64,000 nt of DNA from Sipunculus nudus (GCA_026874595.1 CM049314.1:24625729-24689728), one strand, 5' to 3'; shown: positions 1 through 13,373, counted from the stretch's first letter. Notes: generated from the letters alone by a model not told the origin. A program made the numbers and translations.

Positions 1-722
1 AGTTAGTACATTGATGTGAAATTAGTCCAAAATGAATATATTACATTTTTTTAAAATATAAATAAAAGCCATAAAACCAGGTACTTATGATCATTTTTTA
101 AATGTGTGAATTTTGTATATTCTGGATTCTCAACATCATTTGTTTGGTGAAAACTGAATAAATACCAGACATGGTGCGAATACTTTACAATTGTATTTAA
201 ACACGAATATAAATATGTACTCCATTATAATATTTCTTTCATAAGAATGGGAATTCAGGTAAAAATGAAAGTATATGAATACCAGTGCAAATACTTTCAA
301 AATGTATTAATGAATGCATTCATGAATATATTCTTTAATATTATTTTAATAATCATTTCAGTTAAATTTTATTTGAAAAAATCATACTATTCTCTTATTA
401 TTTTTAATAAAAATTATATTTGGGACAATATTTGTAATTTTTTTAATCAATAGTTAAACTCTTATATTATATGTTCTGTTATAAGTTATATGGCCAAGTC
501 AAAATCTGTGTGACAATCGCACTCCATTTGTTAATAAAATAAATGAAATTAATCCTCTTTCCTGTCTCCAAAGGTACTATCAAAATCATACATAAGCTAA
601 ACAACAACAACTCATAATACAGCTTATTTTTATTACCACATAAAACCAGCATGTGCCTCATTTCTAAATCATATTTTTTTATCATATATAACAGCTGAGC
701 GCCATGACCCATAGGTCCCTTG
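1..722 (+). mobile_element. (CCGT)n-type interspersed element, 3' part, cut by window edge
   Basis: The sequence from about base 7 matches the last 700 bases of the copies at 31613 and 59712 almost base for base. It ends with the shared terminal motif CAGCTGAGCG...CCCATAGGTCCCTTG. The short frames in it (for example 247-453) recur in the other copies with substitutions and are not supported as genes. Confidence 0.85.
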
Positions 723-3700
723 TTTTAAACAGTCCAGCTACAATGGTAAGAGATACATTTACAGCCAGAGTTCTTGTGGATTCATTGAGGAGTTAGGATT
801 TGCAATTCAACCTTAATAAGTCAAATGTTATTCTCATGCAATAAAGCCTTGGCTGGGCACTCATGTTTCCAGAAAAGGTCATATCCATGTCTGGCTTAAT
901 TTCTTTCTAGAGTTCTTATGTCAACCCCTCCCAGGATCTCACCTTGTTCTTCATCTGTGTATTATTATTATGCAAGTGATGCCTTAAAATTGGATGCCAA
1001 AATTGTTGTGTAGAGGGCAGTAGCACACAAGTCCACAGCATTGTAAATCAGCAGTGAAACTCTGACAGGGGTGAAACTCTGTCAGGGGTAGAAGATGGTA
1101 CAACCATATTGCTTTTGACGATTTTGTGAAATTTACATAACTTACACAAGCAGTGAGAGAGAATAATCCAGTCAATAAACAATGGGCCCAGATATTGAAA
1201 TAAAAGGGTGATTTGTTTGTAATTAATATATCTTGCAGCTATAGTTGCCTACCACCAGGTTGTTTGGTCCTTTCATTCATGAGAGGTTTGAGGGATCCAG
1301 ACCCCCTTTTTATTCAGGCTTTGCAACCTTTTTTAAGGGTATCAGACCAATATTTGCGTTGTAGATCCTCTCCCCCACCCACCCCTCCCTGACCTGGGGG
1401 CTTTTTTCAGGTTTTATCATAAGTCCTAGGTTGGATCCCTCATTTTCCTTAATCCTAGATCTGTCCCTGCTATTTTTGAGAGAATCCTCAATTCTCTTGT
1501 CATGCTTATAAATGGTATTCTTCCCCATGATATCTGCATCAACATGGTGTCACAGCAAGAAAACAGAAGATTTCAGATGAGATAAGATGGCGGCTTTGTC
1601 ACTGTACAGTACTGCATGGTCATAAATCTGCATAGAAATGGTTAGCTCCAAGAACATGTTTACCTACACTGCTTGTTGTACTTTGAATGATTACATGTAA
1701 TGTTTATCACAATATTATCAACATCAGTGGTTGTGGTGTAACTCCATTTGCATGTAGTGCTTAGGTTGGCAAAATGTTTATGTCATTAACTTCTAGGGGT
1801 TTATCCAGGGCAGCGGCTCTGTTATTACAAGCTTGGGTATTGTTATTTTAAATAAGTTACCCTGTACTTCTGTTGTTTCCTCTTCGCCCACCTTTTCTGA
1901 CAACTAACTTTTTTCTAAATATTACTCCTTGCTGGTGGTCACCTACTGGGTTATTGTACTTACTTTTGGAATTTTCACAGAATCAGTCTTTCATTGTGGT
2001 TTGGCCTCGTGGTAGAGCTTTTCCAGGAAGATACTTGTGTCTTAAGATGAGTGAGTTCTCCTGTAGCCTGCTGTTTTGATATGTATAGCGTATGTGCATG
2101 GTGCGAACCTGTACTGCTATGTTATATTGATTAAACACCGTCTTATAACATCTGTCTTGAGTTCAAGTTTGATGAGAGAATCTGCGAGTCGGCAACCCCT
2201 GACATTACTGTTACACCTCAAATTTTTTAGTCTGTTACTATAACTATTGCTATTACATGGAAAAAGCTGTAATAGTCTATTACTATTACTTATTACTATT
2301 ACCCCATGTCTGTGAATTACAAAGATACAAAAACGACCTATCATGTCACAGAAAGTGAACCAAATTATAAAAAAAATGTATATAGATGCCATGTACAATC
2401 AGCTGTAAATGTTATCCAAATAATTGCTTAGCTCAAAATGACTTTTTGTCTAGATGAATTCTTAAAGTATTCATATATACCACTGTTATAATAAGGACTT
2501 TGTGAAAACTTGTTACAGTGAAGTCTGTCAGCTCCTAAGTTGTGCTGTAGACCTGTGAATTGTCAGGGCCCTAAAATCGATTCAATCATCCTTTCTTTAC
2601 TTAAAATATAATTCCTGATTCAGTTCTTACTTAACTAGTAAATTTCAGACTTTTGAAGAAAAAAATTTTACCAAAATTGGTGACAGTACATTTAACAAAT
2701 AAGGAAAAAAATATAGGTATCTTCAGTCTCTGTTTATCACTACTATATGTGTTTCTATGTCAGTAGAGTGTTCCACCAGTGAATGATTCATGTGGATTTA
2801 GGGAACATACGTGATTAAAAGTTTCATCTTGGCAACCTGCTTCAAAATTTGAAAGCTCACAGAAAATTTCAGGTGGTACTTGTAAGCAAAACAAATAATA
2901 ATCGAAAATAATAGATTCAGAGGTTATTAATTCAGAGCAATTCAATGCAATGATTCTTCATTGCATTGTTACACCCCTACTGTAAAGGTGTGCCATAAGC
3001 CATGACTGGTAATAGTGGTATATTTTCCAGCAGAACTGAAGGTCTTCATGGGGCTTCAGCATCATGGAGAATCAGCCTGCAACTTTCAAAGACAAGTGTC
3101 AAGTCATTGAAAACCCTTTTTCAGTCTTTATATATACATGTATATACATACATGTTATCTGGCTAAGAGGAGAGATTTTATTGACAGAAAGAAACACCCA
3201 GCACCATGCTTGTTACCTATGCCTCAGTAAGTGGGGCCTTGAAAATCGCCCAGAAAAGCATAGAGAGAGTTGAGATATTTTAGAGTGTCAGGGTTTTAGT
3301 CTCCTTGTAGATCTATATTTTTAAGCAGTACACTAAATGTCAACAAATGTATGTCTTGAAGAAGTGTTAACACTAGAAAACCTATTTTATGAAAACTGAT
3401 ATATATATGAACTATTACATTGTCTAATCTTGTTTATTAACATCAGCTCCATGCTCAAACAAACTCAGTGAGTCCTCTTTCTTTGCATCTTGATTTAGGT
3501 GCTCCAAAAATAACCAACTGTAATGTTTAAGCACCATTTTGGCATTTACATATACACAATCATTGATTGATTGATTGATCAGTGTATGCAGGACAAATAT
3601 TATCTCTTTGACCTGGGTCATTCATTGGACCATTCAATAATGTTCATGTTCTCCCATGACTTCTGTGCGATTCCTGATATCTTTACATTACAGGCTTCAG

Positions 3701-4059
3701 AGAGTTGTGTTCTTTAGTTGGTCCTGGGATTTGCAGTCAGCTAGAACAAACTTGGGCCTCAGCTGTGGTGAAGCTGATTGTTAGTATGGGCAGTGTCCAC
3801 CATAGATAAAATACACAGAATCAGTAGGTCCTTTATTTTGCAGCATGGTGCGTCGAAGGAATTTAATAGATTATCACCCATGGTTATGAAACTTTTATAA
3901 CTTGAAGGACAGATTAAGTGAATTTGTATTGAAACTCACCATAATTGAGACATAATGCAGTGCAAATATGAATTTTTAGGTGGCATAAATAGGAACAACA
4001 TTATGCCTAGATTCTTTTAAACCATCATTTCAGATTTACTTAAAATGAAAGTTTCTGTG
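723..4059. other. No recognisable gene
   Basis: AT-rich DNA with short spurious frames. A small (TTACTA)-like stretch lies near 2230-2305 and a (TTGA)n run near 3563-3580. Nothing else supported. Confidence 0.7.
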
Positions 4060-4480
4060 CAAAATCATCCCAGCGGACAGTCTAAGTACCTCACATACAG
4101 CTATGTAACACCTTTTATGGCTCTGCGCGTTGGTATACATAGTCCATGCTTGGCTGTTTACAGTAACAAGGCCTGAGTGACCGGGGACATGTATTACATT
4201 TTTGGGTCCAAGCCAGTCAGGGCATTACCCGATTGACATGTGTTGTGGCTCTGCAATGCACACTGCTGCACATTATGTTTATGTTGACACCTGTGATGGC
4301 ACCGGGTCCACTGTTTGTAACATACTTTTACAAAGTTAAGCAAACAGTTTCTGGGCAATATTTTGGCAGATACAAATTCATTCTAAATGGGAGAAGCTAT
4401 TTTTCATGTAAATTGAACATGCTTTATAGGAGATTTTGCCCTTTAATACTGCACTGGTTGATTAAAATATTAATAAATAC
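4060..4480 (+). repeat. Dispersed repeat H, copy 1
   Basis: It matches 42455-42870 in the same orientation over about 400 bp with indels. Shared blocks include gtgttgtggctctgcaatgc / gtgttatggctctgtgatgc and tttatgttgacacctg. Frames across it differ between copies, so it is not a conserved gene. Class unknown. Confidence 0.75.
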
Positions 4481-5524
4481 CAGAAGCCATGATTTAAAAC
4501 TTAAATTATATAAACATCTCTGACTAGATCAATTAAAACTACAGTATTTGGTATCTTCTTGTGCCAGTTTCTGTAAGACTGGATTATTGTTTAAGTTCAG
4601 TTCAGGAGCCGGAAGCCCATGCTCCCTTTATTTGAATCTTACAAATTTTACAACAACATGCAGGCATGGTCAGCTTCCTTGGTCTTACTCTGTGTAAACA
4701 GTGACAAGTCAAACATGCAACTGCAGTGAACCAAATCATGTAAATTATATATTTATAACCAATTTAACATAGGTATGGTTTTTGCTAAAGGCCAGTCCAG
4801 GTTATAAGTCAGTAGATGTTGAGGATTCAATATGAGTACACGTCCTTGCTGTAGTCTTTTTCTCGGTCACTTTAGCAGGTAAGTCAGTTTGGGCATGCCT
4901 TTATCAGTGCACCACCGTGTGCATTATGAAGTACTGCCAATATGTGTTCAATGATTATTGAAATCTCATGTTTGGATAGGAACTGGGTCAATTCAGTACC
5001 ACTGACATATGCAAACTGGGTTTCACTTCCAATAGGGACAGTGGAATCTACAACCACTACACCTGTTAGCAGAGGAACCCTATTATGGCCATATCCCCAA
5101 AGCACTAGGCCTTGTTATTTCCGATACACTTCACTTGCGACAGGTGGTGGGAGCTGTGTCTTTGTGTGTTGGTATGGCACTGGCCTATCATCAGCTGCCT
5201 TACACACAACAAAACCACCAGCAGGCTTGTCATGCACTCTGGTGAGGTTGAAAACAAGTGCTGGATTCACACTTTACCCATTCACTGTTAAAGGGCTCAC
5301 TCTCTGTCTCAACCTTTCTCATATACCCTTGCTCTGCAAGTGGAACTCAGGTAGGTTTAGTTTATCACTCCTGCTTGCATGTGAAGTAAGATTTATTAGT
5401 TTTGATTGATCTGGGTGTGTGCAACTAAAGAATATGAAATTTGTGAAAAAAATGATAAATTGTTTAATGAAATATAAAATATAATAGAAGAGTGTGAACA
5501 TCTCAGTGTTCAAATTTTGGAGTT

Positions 5525-5728
5525 AGTATAGAATCCGGTCTACATGGACCAAGTTAGAGGGGTTATATGGACGGACGTAATGATGTTTAAGATTAATGAA
5601 ATGGAGAAGTAAGAGGCATGTCGATGTCATATCATCAATCATATCCTGGCTTATACTTGATTACTACTAATATGAGATAGTCCCGTCAGTTTAGACCAAT
5701 CTTGGAAATGAAGACCGGATTCTATACT
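5525..5728. mobile_element. Short element with perfect 17-bp inverted ends
   Basis: AGTATAGAATCCGGTCT at 5525-5541 is exactly complementary to AGACCGGATTCTATACT at 5712-5728. The 204-bp length and AT-rich non-coding middle fit a MITE. No target duplication was recognised and no second copy is in the window. Confidence 0.6.
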
Positions 5729-6189
5729 CGGGCTCAAATTTTTGCATAAATCTCAGCTTGAACCAGCCTTCTGGTTGTCATTTTATGGATTATCCAGCAT
5801 TGCTTATCTGTAGGTTTATAACATACAGCCAATCTATGAAGCATGGCCATGTCATTGTGACCTTACAGGATGCCATGTGCTTTGGCCTAGATGGTGATAT
5901 GTGGCTCTGGTTCTGGCAGTGTATGGCATGACAAAGGGTGTTAATAATTATGTATATTGCTATGTGGGGCTAGAACATCATCTATTATACATCTGCTACA
6001 CTACCTGTTTGCAGTTAATGATATGAATGTACATTGTAATAATGATAAATAATTTCCACTTAAAATTAAAACTTACCATCCACGATTGCCTCGTTGTGTA
6101 ATTTGACATAAGCCTTACATACAAGAACTTCTTTAGGTGTTGTTGTTTGTGTTTATAATGCACAGAGGTTCATAATTCAAACTTCAAGA

Positions 6190-7420
6190 TAACATGACAG
6201 AATCACAGCATTACAACATTCTGTCAGCAGGACAGAGGCACAGCATTCTAACTTGACCCCTGTCAACAAGGCAGAAGGACAGTATTCTAACTTGCTGTCA
6301 TAATTCTTACTAAAGCTGTCAACAGAAAATAAGGTACAACATTCTAACTAGCAGTCAACAGGAAAGATGCACAACATTCTTTAACTCAATGTCATCAAGA
6401 CAGGTTCAGAATTCTAACACACTGTCAAGAAGACACAGGTTCCAAATTCTAACTCATTGTCAACAAGACAGAGGTCAGCAGGGAAGACCCCTGTAAACAG
6501 AAGGAAGGCGCAGCATTCTAAATTGCTGTAAAGAGGAAAGAGGCACAGCATCCTTGAACTCACTGTCATTAAGACAGATAAAAAAAGTTTTATACTCAAT
6601 GTCAAAAAGACAAGAGGTTCAGAATTCTAAGTCACTGTTAACAAGACAGAGGTTCAGAATTTTGACTCACTGTCAACAGCAAAGGCACAGCATTCTAACC
6701 TGCTGTCAACAGCAGAGGCACTGCATTCATTAACTCTTGTCATCAAGACAGAGCTTCAGAATTCTAAATCGGTATCAGCAGGACAGGCACAGCATTCTAA
6801 GACACTGTCAACAGGACAGGCACAGCATTCTAACGCACTGTCAACAGGACAGGCACAGCATTCTAACACAATGTCAACAGGACAGGCACAGCATTCTAAC
6901 ACTCTGTCAACAGGACAGGAACAGCATTCTAACACTCTGTCAACAGGACAGGCACAGCATTCTAACTCGCTATCGGCAGGACAGGCACAGCATTCTAACA
7001 CACTGTCAACAGGACAGGCACAGCATTCTAACGCACTGTCAACAGGAAAGGCACAGCATTCTAACACACGTCAACAGGACAGGCACAGCATTCTAAGACA
7101 CTTAACAGGACAGGCACAGCATTCTAAGACACTGTCAACAGGACAGGCACAGCATTCTAAGACACTGTCAACAGGACAGGCACAGCATTCTAAGACACTG
7201 TCAACAGGACAGGCACAGCAATCTAAGACACTGTCAACAGGACAGGCACAGCATTCTAAGACACTGTCAACAGGACAGGCACAGCATTCTAAGACACTGT
7301 CAACAGGACAGGCACAGCATTCTAAGACACTGTCAACAGGACAGACACAGCATTCTAAGACACTGTCAACAGGACAGGCACAGCATTCTAACATGCTCTC
7401 AAGTCTCAATAGGACAGAGG
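6190..7420 (+). repeat. 33-bp minisatellite with decayed left flank
   Basis: The unit is caacaggacaggcacagcat followed by tctaagacactgt, 33 bp. About 19 well-conserved units run from roughly 6772 to 7391. Units to the left (6190-6770) are clearly related but degenerate. Two sub-types are seen: tctaac(a/g)ca in the first half and tctaagaca in the second. Because the period is a multiple of three, long frames appear on both strands (6737-7096 and 6871-7527 on +, 6756-7067 and 7071-7409 on -), encoding for example an 11-residue GQAQHSKTLST repeat. They are not taken as genes: the old flank does not keep the frame. Confidence 0.92.
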
Positions 7421-7949
7421 TTCAGAGTTCAATCCCAGTGTCAGCAGAACTGTTGGCACAGCCTTCTTACCATAGCCAGCTGTACACACACAGTTGTCTG
7501 ACCCTCAACCAAACAGGTCTACACTAGCTCATTGTAAACATAACATAGTCACAGTATTCTAAACTATCTGTCCACTGGATGTTCAGTACAGTATTTTGTC
7601 AAATAAGAGGGATGATTTGAAGTCAAAACATTTACCATTCCTGTCAAACAGTACCAAAAGATTTTCTAGCTCATTTTTCTATCAGCAAACTTTTGGCTGT
7701 TCAATTCCACCTGTTTCATCATTAAACAGCATATAATCCATTACAGCACAGATGTCCTGTCCAGATTTCTCTAATATTTGAAATACATACATGTGCATTA
7801 TTCTTTTTTCAACATATTAATTTAATATATTGGCATAGAATTGCTTGGTCACTGGGTTCTCTACTTGAAACAAGTGGCTTCAGAATCAGCTTGAAGATCT
7901 TTTTATTTGGACAATTCACTGCAACCATTCTTCACTAGCATCTCAGAGT

Positions 7950-8262
7950 GACACAAATAACAATACCACCAGGATCAAGATAATGTAATAACCCCCCCCC
8001 CCCCCAAATAACAATACCATCAAGATCAAGGAAATGTGGTACCCTCCACAAATAACAATACTGTCAGGATCAAGATAATGTAGTACCCCCCAAAAATAAC
8101 AATACCATCAGGATCAAGATAATATTGTACCCCCCCCCCCCCCTAAATAATACCATCAGGGTCAAGATAATGTGGTCCCCCCCCCCCCCACAAACCCCCT
8201 CCCCCTACAAATAACAATACCATCAGGGTCAAGATAATGTGGTACCACCCACAAATAACATG
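7950..8262 (+). repeat. Tandem array with C-tracts, about six units of 42-57 bp
   Basis: The unit is aaataacaataccatcagga tcaagataatgtggta followed by a run of C. C-runs at 7992-8005, 8130-8143 and 8177-8189 vary in length between units, which accounts for the varying period. Confidence 0.85.
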
Positions 8263-8632
8263 TCTGATTCTTGTGGTTGTAAATAAGTTTCTGTCCATTA
8301 AACATGTCTGATTCTGGTGGTTGTAAATAAGTTTCTGTCCATTAAACATGTCTGATTCTTGTGGTTGTAAATAAGTTTCTGTCCATTAAACATGTCTGAT
8401 TCTTGTGGTTGTAAATAAGTTTCTGTCCATTAAACATGTCTGATTCTGGTGGTTGTAAATAAGTTTGTCCATTAAACATGTCTGATTCTGATGGTTGTAA
8501 ATAAGTTTGTCCATTAAACATTTCTGATTCTGGTGGTTGTAAATAAGTTTTTGTCCAATAAACATGTCTGTTTCTGGTGGTTGTAAATAAGTTTCTGACC
8601 ATTAAACATGTCTGATTCTGGTGAATGCACAC
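8254..8632 (+). repeat. 44-bp tandem array, about nine units
   Basis: The unit is aacatgtctgattctggtgg ttgtaaataagtttctgtccatta. Successive starts at 8301, 8345 and 8389 give a 44-bp period; some units lack two bases (tttgtcc). The minus-strand frames across it are repeat artefacts. Confidence 0.92.
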
Positions 8633-8639
8633 ATGCCAG

Positions 8640-11600
8640 TGAGGACTTTAGAGTACATGATCATTTGTTAATGCCTTTGTTCTGAAGACATTATGCTTGT
8701 GAAAATATCTAGAAAGGGTTTGTTAATGCATTCATCCGTATAAAGTTGTAAATTGTTTTAAGAAGTCCACTTGTGGAACAAGACTAGCTGAATTGGATGA
8801 AGAGGCAATCTTGAGTGAACATGAATTGACAAAATCTGCTTTATGCTCATAAAAAGACAAAATCTGCTGTATACTCATAAAAAGACAGAGGAATGTTGAC
8901 CAGTAATCTGTTGAAATGTTAACATTATTCATAACCATTATAAAAGAAAGGTAGGGGAAAAAATGGATGGTTTAAAAGTATCATAAATCTTGGAAATTAT
9001 AAAGATTTTATTTCTAAGTCAGTTATAGGCAACAAAAGGAAAGAGTTTCTTCAGCAGTGTATTACATTTTGTCACAGTGTGCCAAGTGAGTGGTTGGGCT
9101 GGTTACATCCAGAAGATACAGTGATCAGGAATTGATGGTTATTACAGTGGGAAGGGATTATTATTGAACCTGTTCCTGGTGTGATTCCAATTTCACTGGT
9201 AAACTCAACCATACAAAACCATTGTTTAACCTGTACTGAGTCTTTTAACTTTGCAAGACTAATCTAACCCATTTTGAAGAAAATTAACAGACCAGTTTCT
9301 GGGAAAAGCCAAACAGGAAATACATATTTATTAAGATCAAAGACATGAAACATCGATGTTATATTAACAAGGACACCTTTACTTGAAAACAGGCAAGGAT
9401 TATGCCAGTTTAAATGATATGAGGGTACATATCCTGTTAATTAGGTCTTAGGATATTAATTTACAAAGGGTATTGTATTTTGCACTTTTCATATTTGTTC
9501 ATTCTGCTTTGTGTGTTCCCAATTGCAGATATTGTCTGGTTAAAGGGCCAGTCATTATCATCTTTAATTTCTTTATATTCCTGGTGGTTAGCGAGTATTG
9601 AAAGCATGCATTTGCACTGTTGCATAAGTACCTTTCATTACATAATAGTTATGTTTCAGTGCACAGCTACTGAGAGCCTCAGTACCCTCCTTACAATAGA
9701 GGAAGCTATTGAACACTCTCTGGTCTCTACCTGTCCCCTCTCACCTCTCCTCTCTCATGCTTTCAGGTAAACTGAAGGACATCATAATAGCCTTTGTAGT
9801 TTGGTCTTTTTGTTGTGTGTTTATAAGCTTACAACATTGTTAGGTTTGAGGAATCATTGGTCAATATTGATTGACCATGAACAGCTCTTTGTAGCTTTGT
9901 TTGGATTGTTTCCCTAATGAGTGGGGTCCATGCACCAGGCTGTTGAATTCACCATGTTTCAGTATGAATCTCATATGTCCATGTGTTCACTGGAGGGTGT
10001 AAATCAAAAGGTTTGTCTTGTCAGTATATTGTCAGGCTGTGCTCAAAGTTTATTTTTCATTGGAAGCCTGGGTCAAGCTGAAGCAGTGTAAGTTGGTTCT
10101 TGCATTTTAGAAATGGTAAAATAGTATTGAAGATCTAGCTTTATTTCAGTTGAAGGTGAATTAGAACAATTATTTAATAAATTTTTGTGTTTTAAAATAT
10201 CACAAAATCTGAATTTGCTGATGATTTGTCAGACTCTGGGCCTTTCTGTAACATTTATTAAGTATAATAAGGGAAATAACATTTTCATCACCAACAGATG
10301 CCTTCTAAAGAAAAGTGGTCAGCCATAATTCCTGTATCAAATACCAGTATCTGGCACTGAGACTTTATAACTTTATATTGGTGTATATTCCCAGCTGAGA
10401 CTCCTACAGATATGATACTTTGTTTATACCTTACACCCAACGGAAAAGCTACATTTGACATTTACCTAGTCCCTCAATAGCATATAAAGCAGGTAAGAAA
10501 GTGTATTTTGTCAGAAATTTTTTTTATTGGCTATTTTTTTTAAATTTTATTTATGGTTTTTAATTTATTTTATGAAAGTTTGATTATGTCTATAAACAAT
10601 GAAGAACATTTGGTTTGACTCTAAACTGTTATTTTTGTGTAATATAGCTTTTATGTGGCATATTTCATATTGTAATATATATATATACCTTTCATTATTG
10701 TGTGATGACCGGTTACAGCCCTAGCTGCAATGTAAGGATGAATGATATTTTAAACAGACATGTATTACTAACATAAGTATCTCCAATTATCATATAGTTT
10801 ATGAAGGAGCTACTTGTCATCGTAAATCTAAAAACATGAACCATATGATATATATCATAGTTAGCTTTTCAGTTTTGTATATGCCATACTGCTGTTATAA
10901 ACACAAGGCAACATACCTAGCCTACATCTGATTATATACAGCTGATCGTGCAAAATACACACACAGGGTCAGGACATGGCCTTGATCTGAAACTGCAGCT
11001 ACCAGGAGGCAGTAAACAACACTCCACACTCAAGAGTTGTTTCCTGTCCTGAGATTGTACACAGCTGCCCTTACGCATCTTTTCCTCAAGAATAACAAAC
11101 ATTAAAATAATATATTGCATGCAGTACATTTGTTGAATCATTTATAATTAGTGAGGACGAACCATATAATATGTTTGTTAACATACACTTAAAGTGTGTC
11201 ATTGCATGCCCAACAATTTGAGAACTATTTATAGCTGCATCTGTTTTTGTAGAAGTCCCGATGGATTTATTGTCAGAATTACTATCTAATCAAAAGATTT
11301 CCAGATTTAATCAGGGGTAGCTTGCAAATTGTATGTTTACCACATTCACCACTATTCTTCAGAATAGGGTCATTGTCCCTTAAAATGTATACAAGTATTA
11401 ATGCATATGTCCAGTATAAGGCTAGTGAATGACCCACAAATTCCAAATTAACAATACATCAAAAGAGGCTATTCCAATATCTGACACGCGTCAATTAAGA
11501 TGATCCCTTGAACTTTTCATAAAAATTGGCCTCATAATCCTATTCCCATGCAGCACCGGCACTTTTGTTTATAACATGCGGGAAGCCCACCACAGTTATC

Positions 11601-11700
11601 CACATGCATTCAACAAGGACATCTGGTGGCAAGTCAGATGCACCAGACTTTTGTAAATGGCATTTTGCAACTAGTGACCTTTCTGTTTCCACATTAATGC

Positions 11701-11702
<2 letters not shown>
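8640..11702. other. No recognisable gene
   Basis: AT-rich unique-looking DNA with no frame of protein-like composition and no convincing exon. An upstream DP exon could lie here but cannot be picked out. Confidence 0.65.
8827..8888 (+). repeat. Direct duplication of about 31 bp
   Basis: Two adjacent copies of gacaaaatctgct(t/g)tat(g/a)ctcataaaaa. Confidence 0.8.

Positions 11703-11747
<45 letters not shown>
11703..11747 (+). repeat. (AT)n microsatellite
   Basis: An uninterrupted AT run of about 45 bases abuts the TIR element at 11746. Confidence 0.95.
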
Positions 11748-11749
<2 letters not shown>

Positions 11750-12229
11750 CTGTGGTTGCCTTTTTTTTCGCGAATTTTAATATATTGTGATTTTTGTGTT
11801 TTCAGTGTTTCGCGGGGGTTCCGTTTTCATGATCTTTCCAGGCAGTACCTTACACAAAGTAATAGTATATCCATTATTACATTGATTAATTAATTCATGT
11901 GCTCATTCTTAATAATTTGAAGGGGACTCAAGACAATAAGTAGAAATTATTGTTGCCTTTAGGCAAATATGATAGACCTGATATTATTTATTATATCTAA
12001 ATTTGATTTACAAATAAAATGAAATATATGTATTTATTTGCAGTCATGGCCTTATGGATAATACATAACATAGATAAATGCCAGTGATGCTTTATTATAT
12101 ATGACCTTCCACATGTACATATGTAGATGCGGTTTCTTATAAACAAAGGTTCAATTTTTGTGATTGTTTCTTTTTGCAAATATTGCAAATTTGAAAGCCT
12201 AGCAAACAAAAAGCTGACTACAGTATATA
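11746..12229. mobile_element. TACTGTGGTT-type TIR element
   Basis: The left end TACTGTGGTTGCC follows the (AT)n tract; the right end GCTGACTACAGTA is its imperfect complement. The left part contains TTTCGCGAATTTTAATA, shared with related pieces at 18860-18942 and 22805-23052. The middle is non-coding. Confidence 0.5.
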
Positions 12230-12329
12230 TCATGTTAATAACAGTGTGCTGCATGTAGATACATTGCTGATGAAGGAAACTAAGGTCCCTCGTTTTAACG
12301 TTTGCACAAGTTCCGCTCTCTGGATTGTT

Positions 12330-12570
12330 CGGGCACTTGTTGCAGACATTGGTGCCAGTCTTGTGTGCTGCCTTGGCTTAGGGGGTATGGATGTGGTAGC
12401 TTTCTCCGGTTACCGGTACTGAAAACAATGGCAGCCTCTCGCGGTTTCCTGCTTGGCTTGTGTGGCATCTCATCTATCTATTGGCTCTATCGAAATTATG
12501 CTTAAGGAGTGCGCAGGGCTGAAATCCCAGATTACAGCTGCTTGATAAAACTTAAACATCTTTAGTCAAA
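12330..12570 (+). repeat. SINE-like dispersed repeat K, copy 1
   Basis: It shares ggtttcctgcttggctt, attggctct, aaattatgcttaaggag(t/c)gc and gcagggctg with the copies at 19590 and 62860. The end gataaaactt aaacatcttt agtc resembles their gataaagcgg (c/a)aacat. Frames are broken between copies. Confidence 0.65.
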
Positions 12571-13373
12571 TGTAGACACAAGCCATGCATACATTATAGA
12601 AGCGTTATAAGGACCTATCTTAACAGGTATTACCAGTAGTTCATTAGATGTACACACACACAGTAAGCCAGAAATATTTTCCACTGAGTTGTGGCAGACA
12701 GGCTGTACTTGAAAGTTTATTATCAGGGGGAGTCATGGAAGTTACCACAAACAGGTTTACACAGAACTACAGCAAACATTTTTACTGATAACACCAGTGT
12801 GCATACTGAATGGTTCATGTTTCAGCCACACCGCACCTTTACTTCTACAGCTGACCTTCACATATTAATTATTATTACAAGTTGTGTTTCCACCAAAACC
12901 ACCAAACATATTCCCATGAACCTTAGATAAGGGATTGGACATGTGACAGGAAACGCATTTGATTTTTGTGCAGATTAAGAAAGAGAGACTGATCAGGTAG
13001 GATATTGTTTTACAATGGCAGAGGTATCGGCTCTGCTGAGTACAATTCTCGATACTTGAGAAAGTTACAGCATCCACTAGGAGTCTGTTGTTACGTGTAC
13101 AGGTCTGTTTACCACACATAAGCTCTGAGGTACAGGTAGTACTTTATCATGATGTAATCTGCAGATGAGTCTGTGGTCTTCCCAAGATTATTCCTCCGGC
13201 TTCTGCTTGGAAATTAGGGGCTGAATGGCAAGCAAACTCTGCAGATAAATTCCCACCTTGACACTTGGTACTTTCCTGTCCTGTTGTATATCCCTGCCAT
13301 TGTCAAACACTGGCCTATTATTTTGAAAGTTGGACTCATTTTGACTCATGGGGGCTGATTTTTTGTGTACTGA

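Noticed and set aside
247-453. 68-codon frame repeated at 33638 and 61848 ([12 protein letters not shown]...)
   Set aside because: It occurs in three copies of the (CCGT)n element, but composition is AT-driven (Asn, Ile, Phe) and copies differ by amino-acid-changing substitutions without sign of constraint.
3563-3580. (TTGA)n run and similar short CA and AT runs taken as possible regulatory sites
   Set aside because: Simple microsatellites with no positional link to a gene start.
4942-5409. 155-codon + strand frame
   Set aside because: Composition is not protein-like and no motif is visible; the minus strand of the same stretch is the more plausible coding relic.
7071-7409. Minus-strand frame rich in ECCACPVDSVL repeats, looking like a Cys-rich repeat protein
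   Set aside because: Same minisatellite read backwards; no start context, splice sites or conserved flank.
6871-7527. Long + strand frame of 218 codons made of GQAQHSKTLST repeats
   Set aside because: It is the direct result of a 33-bp minisatellite; overlapping frames are equally long on the other strand and the decayed flank does not preserve the frame.
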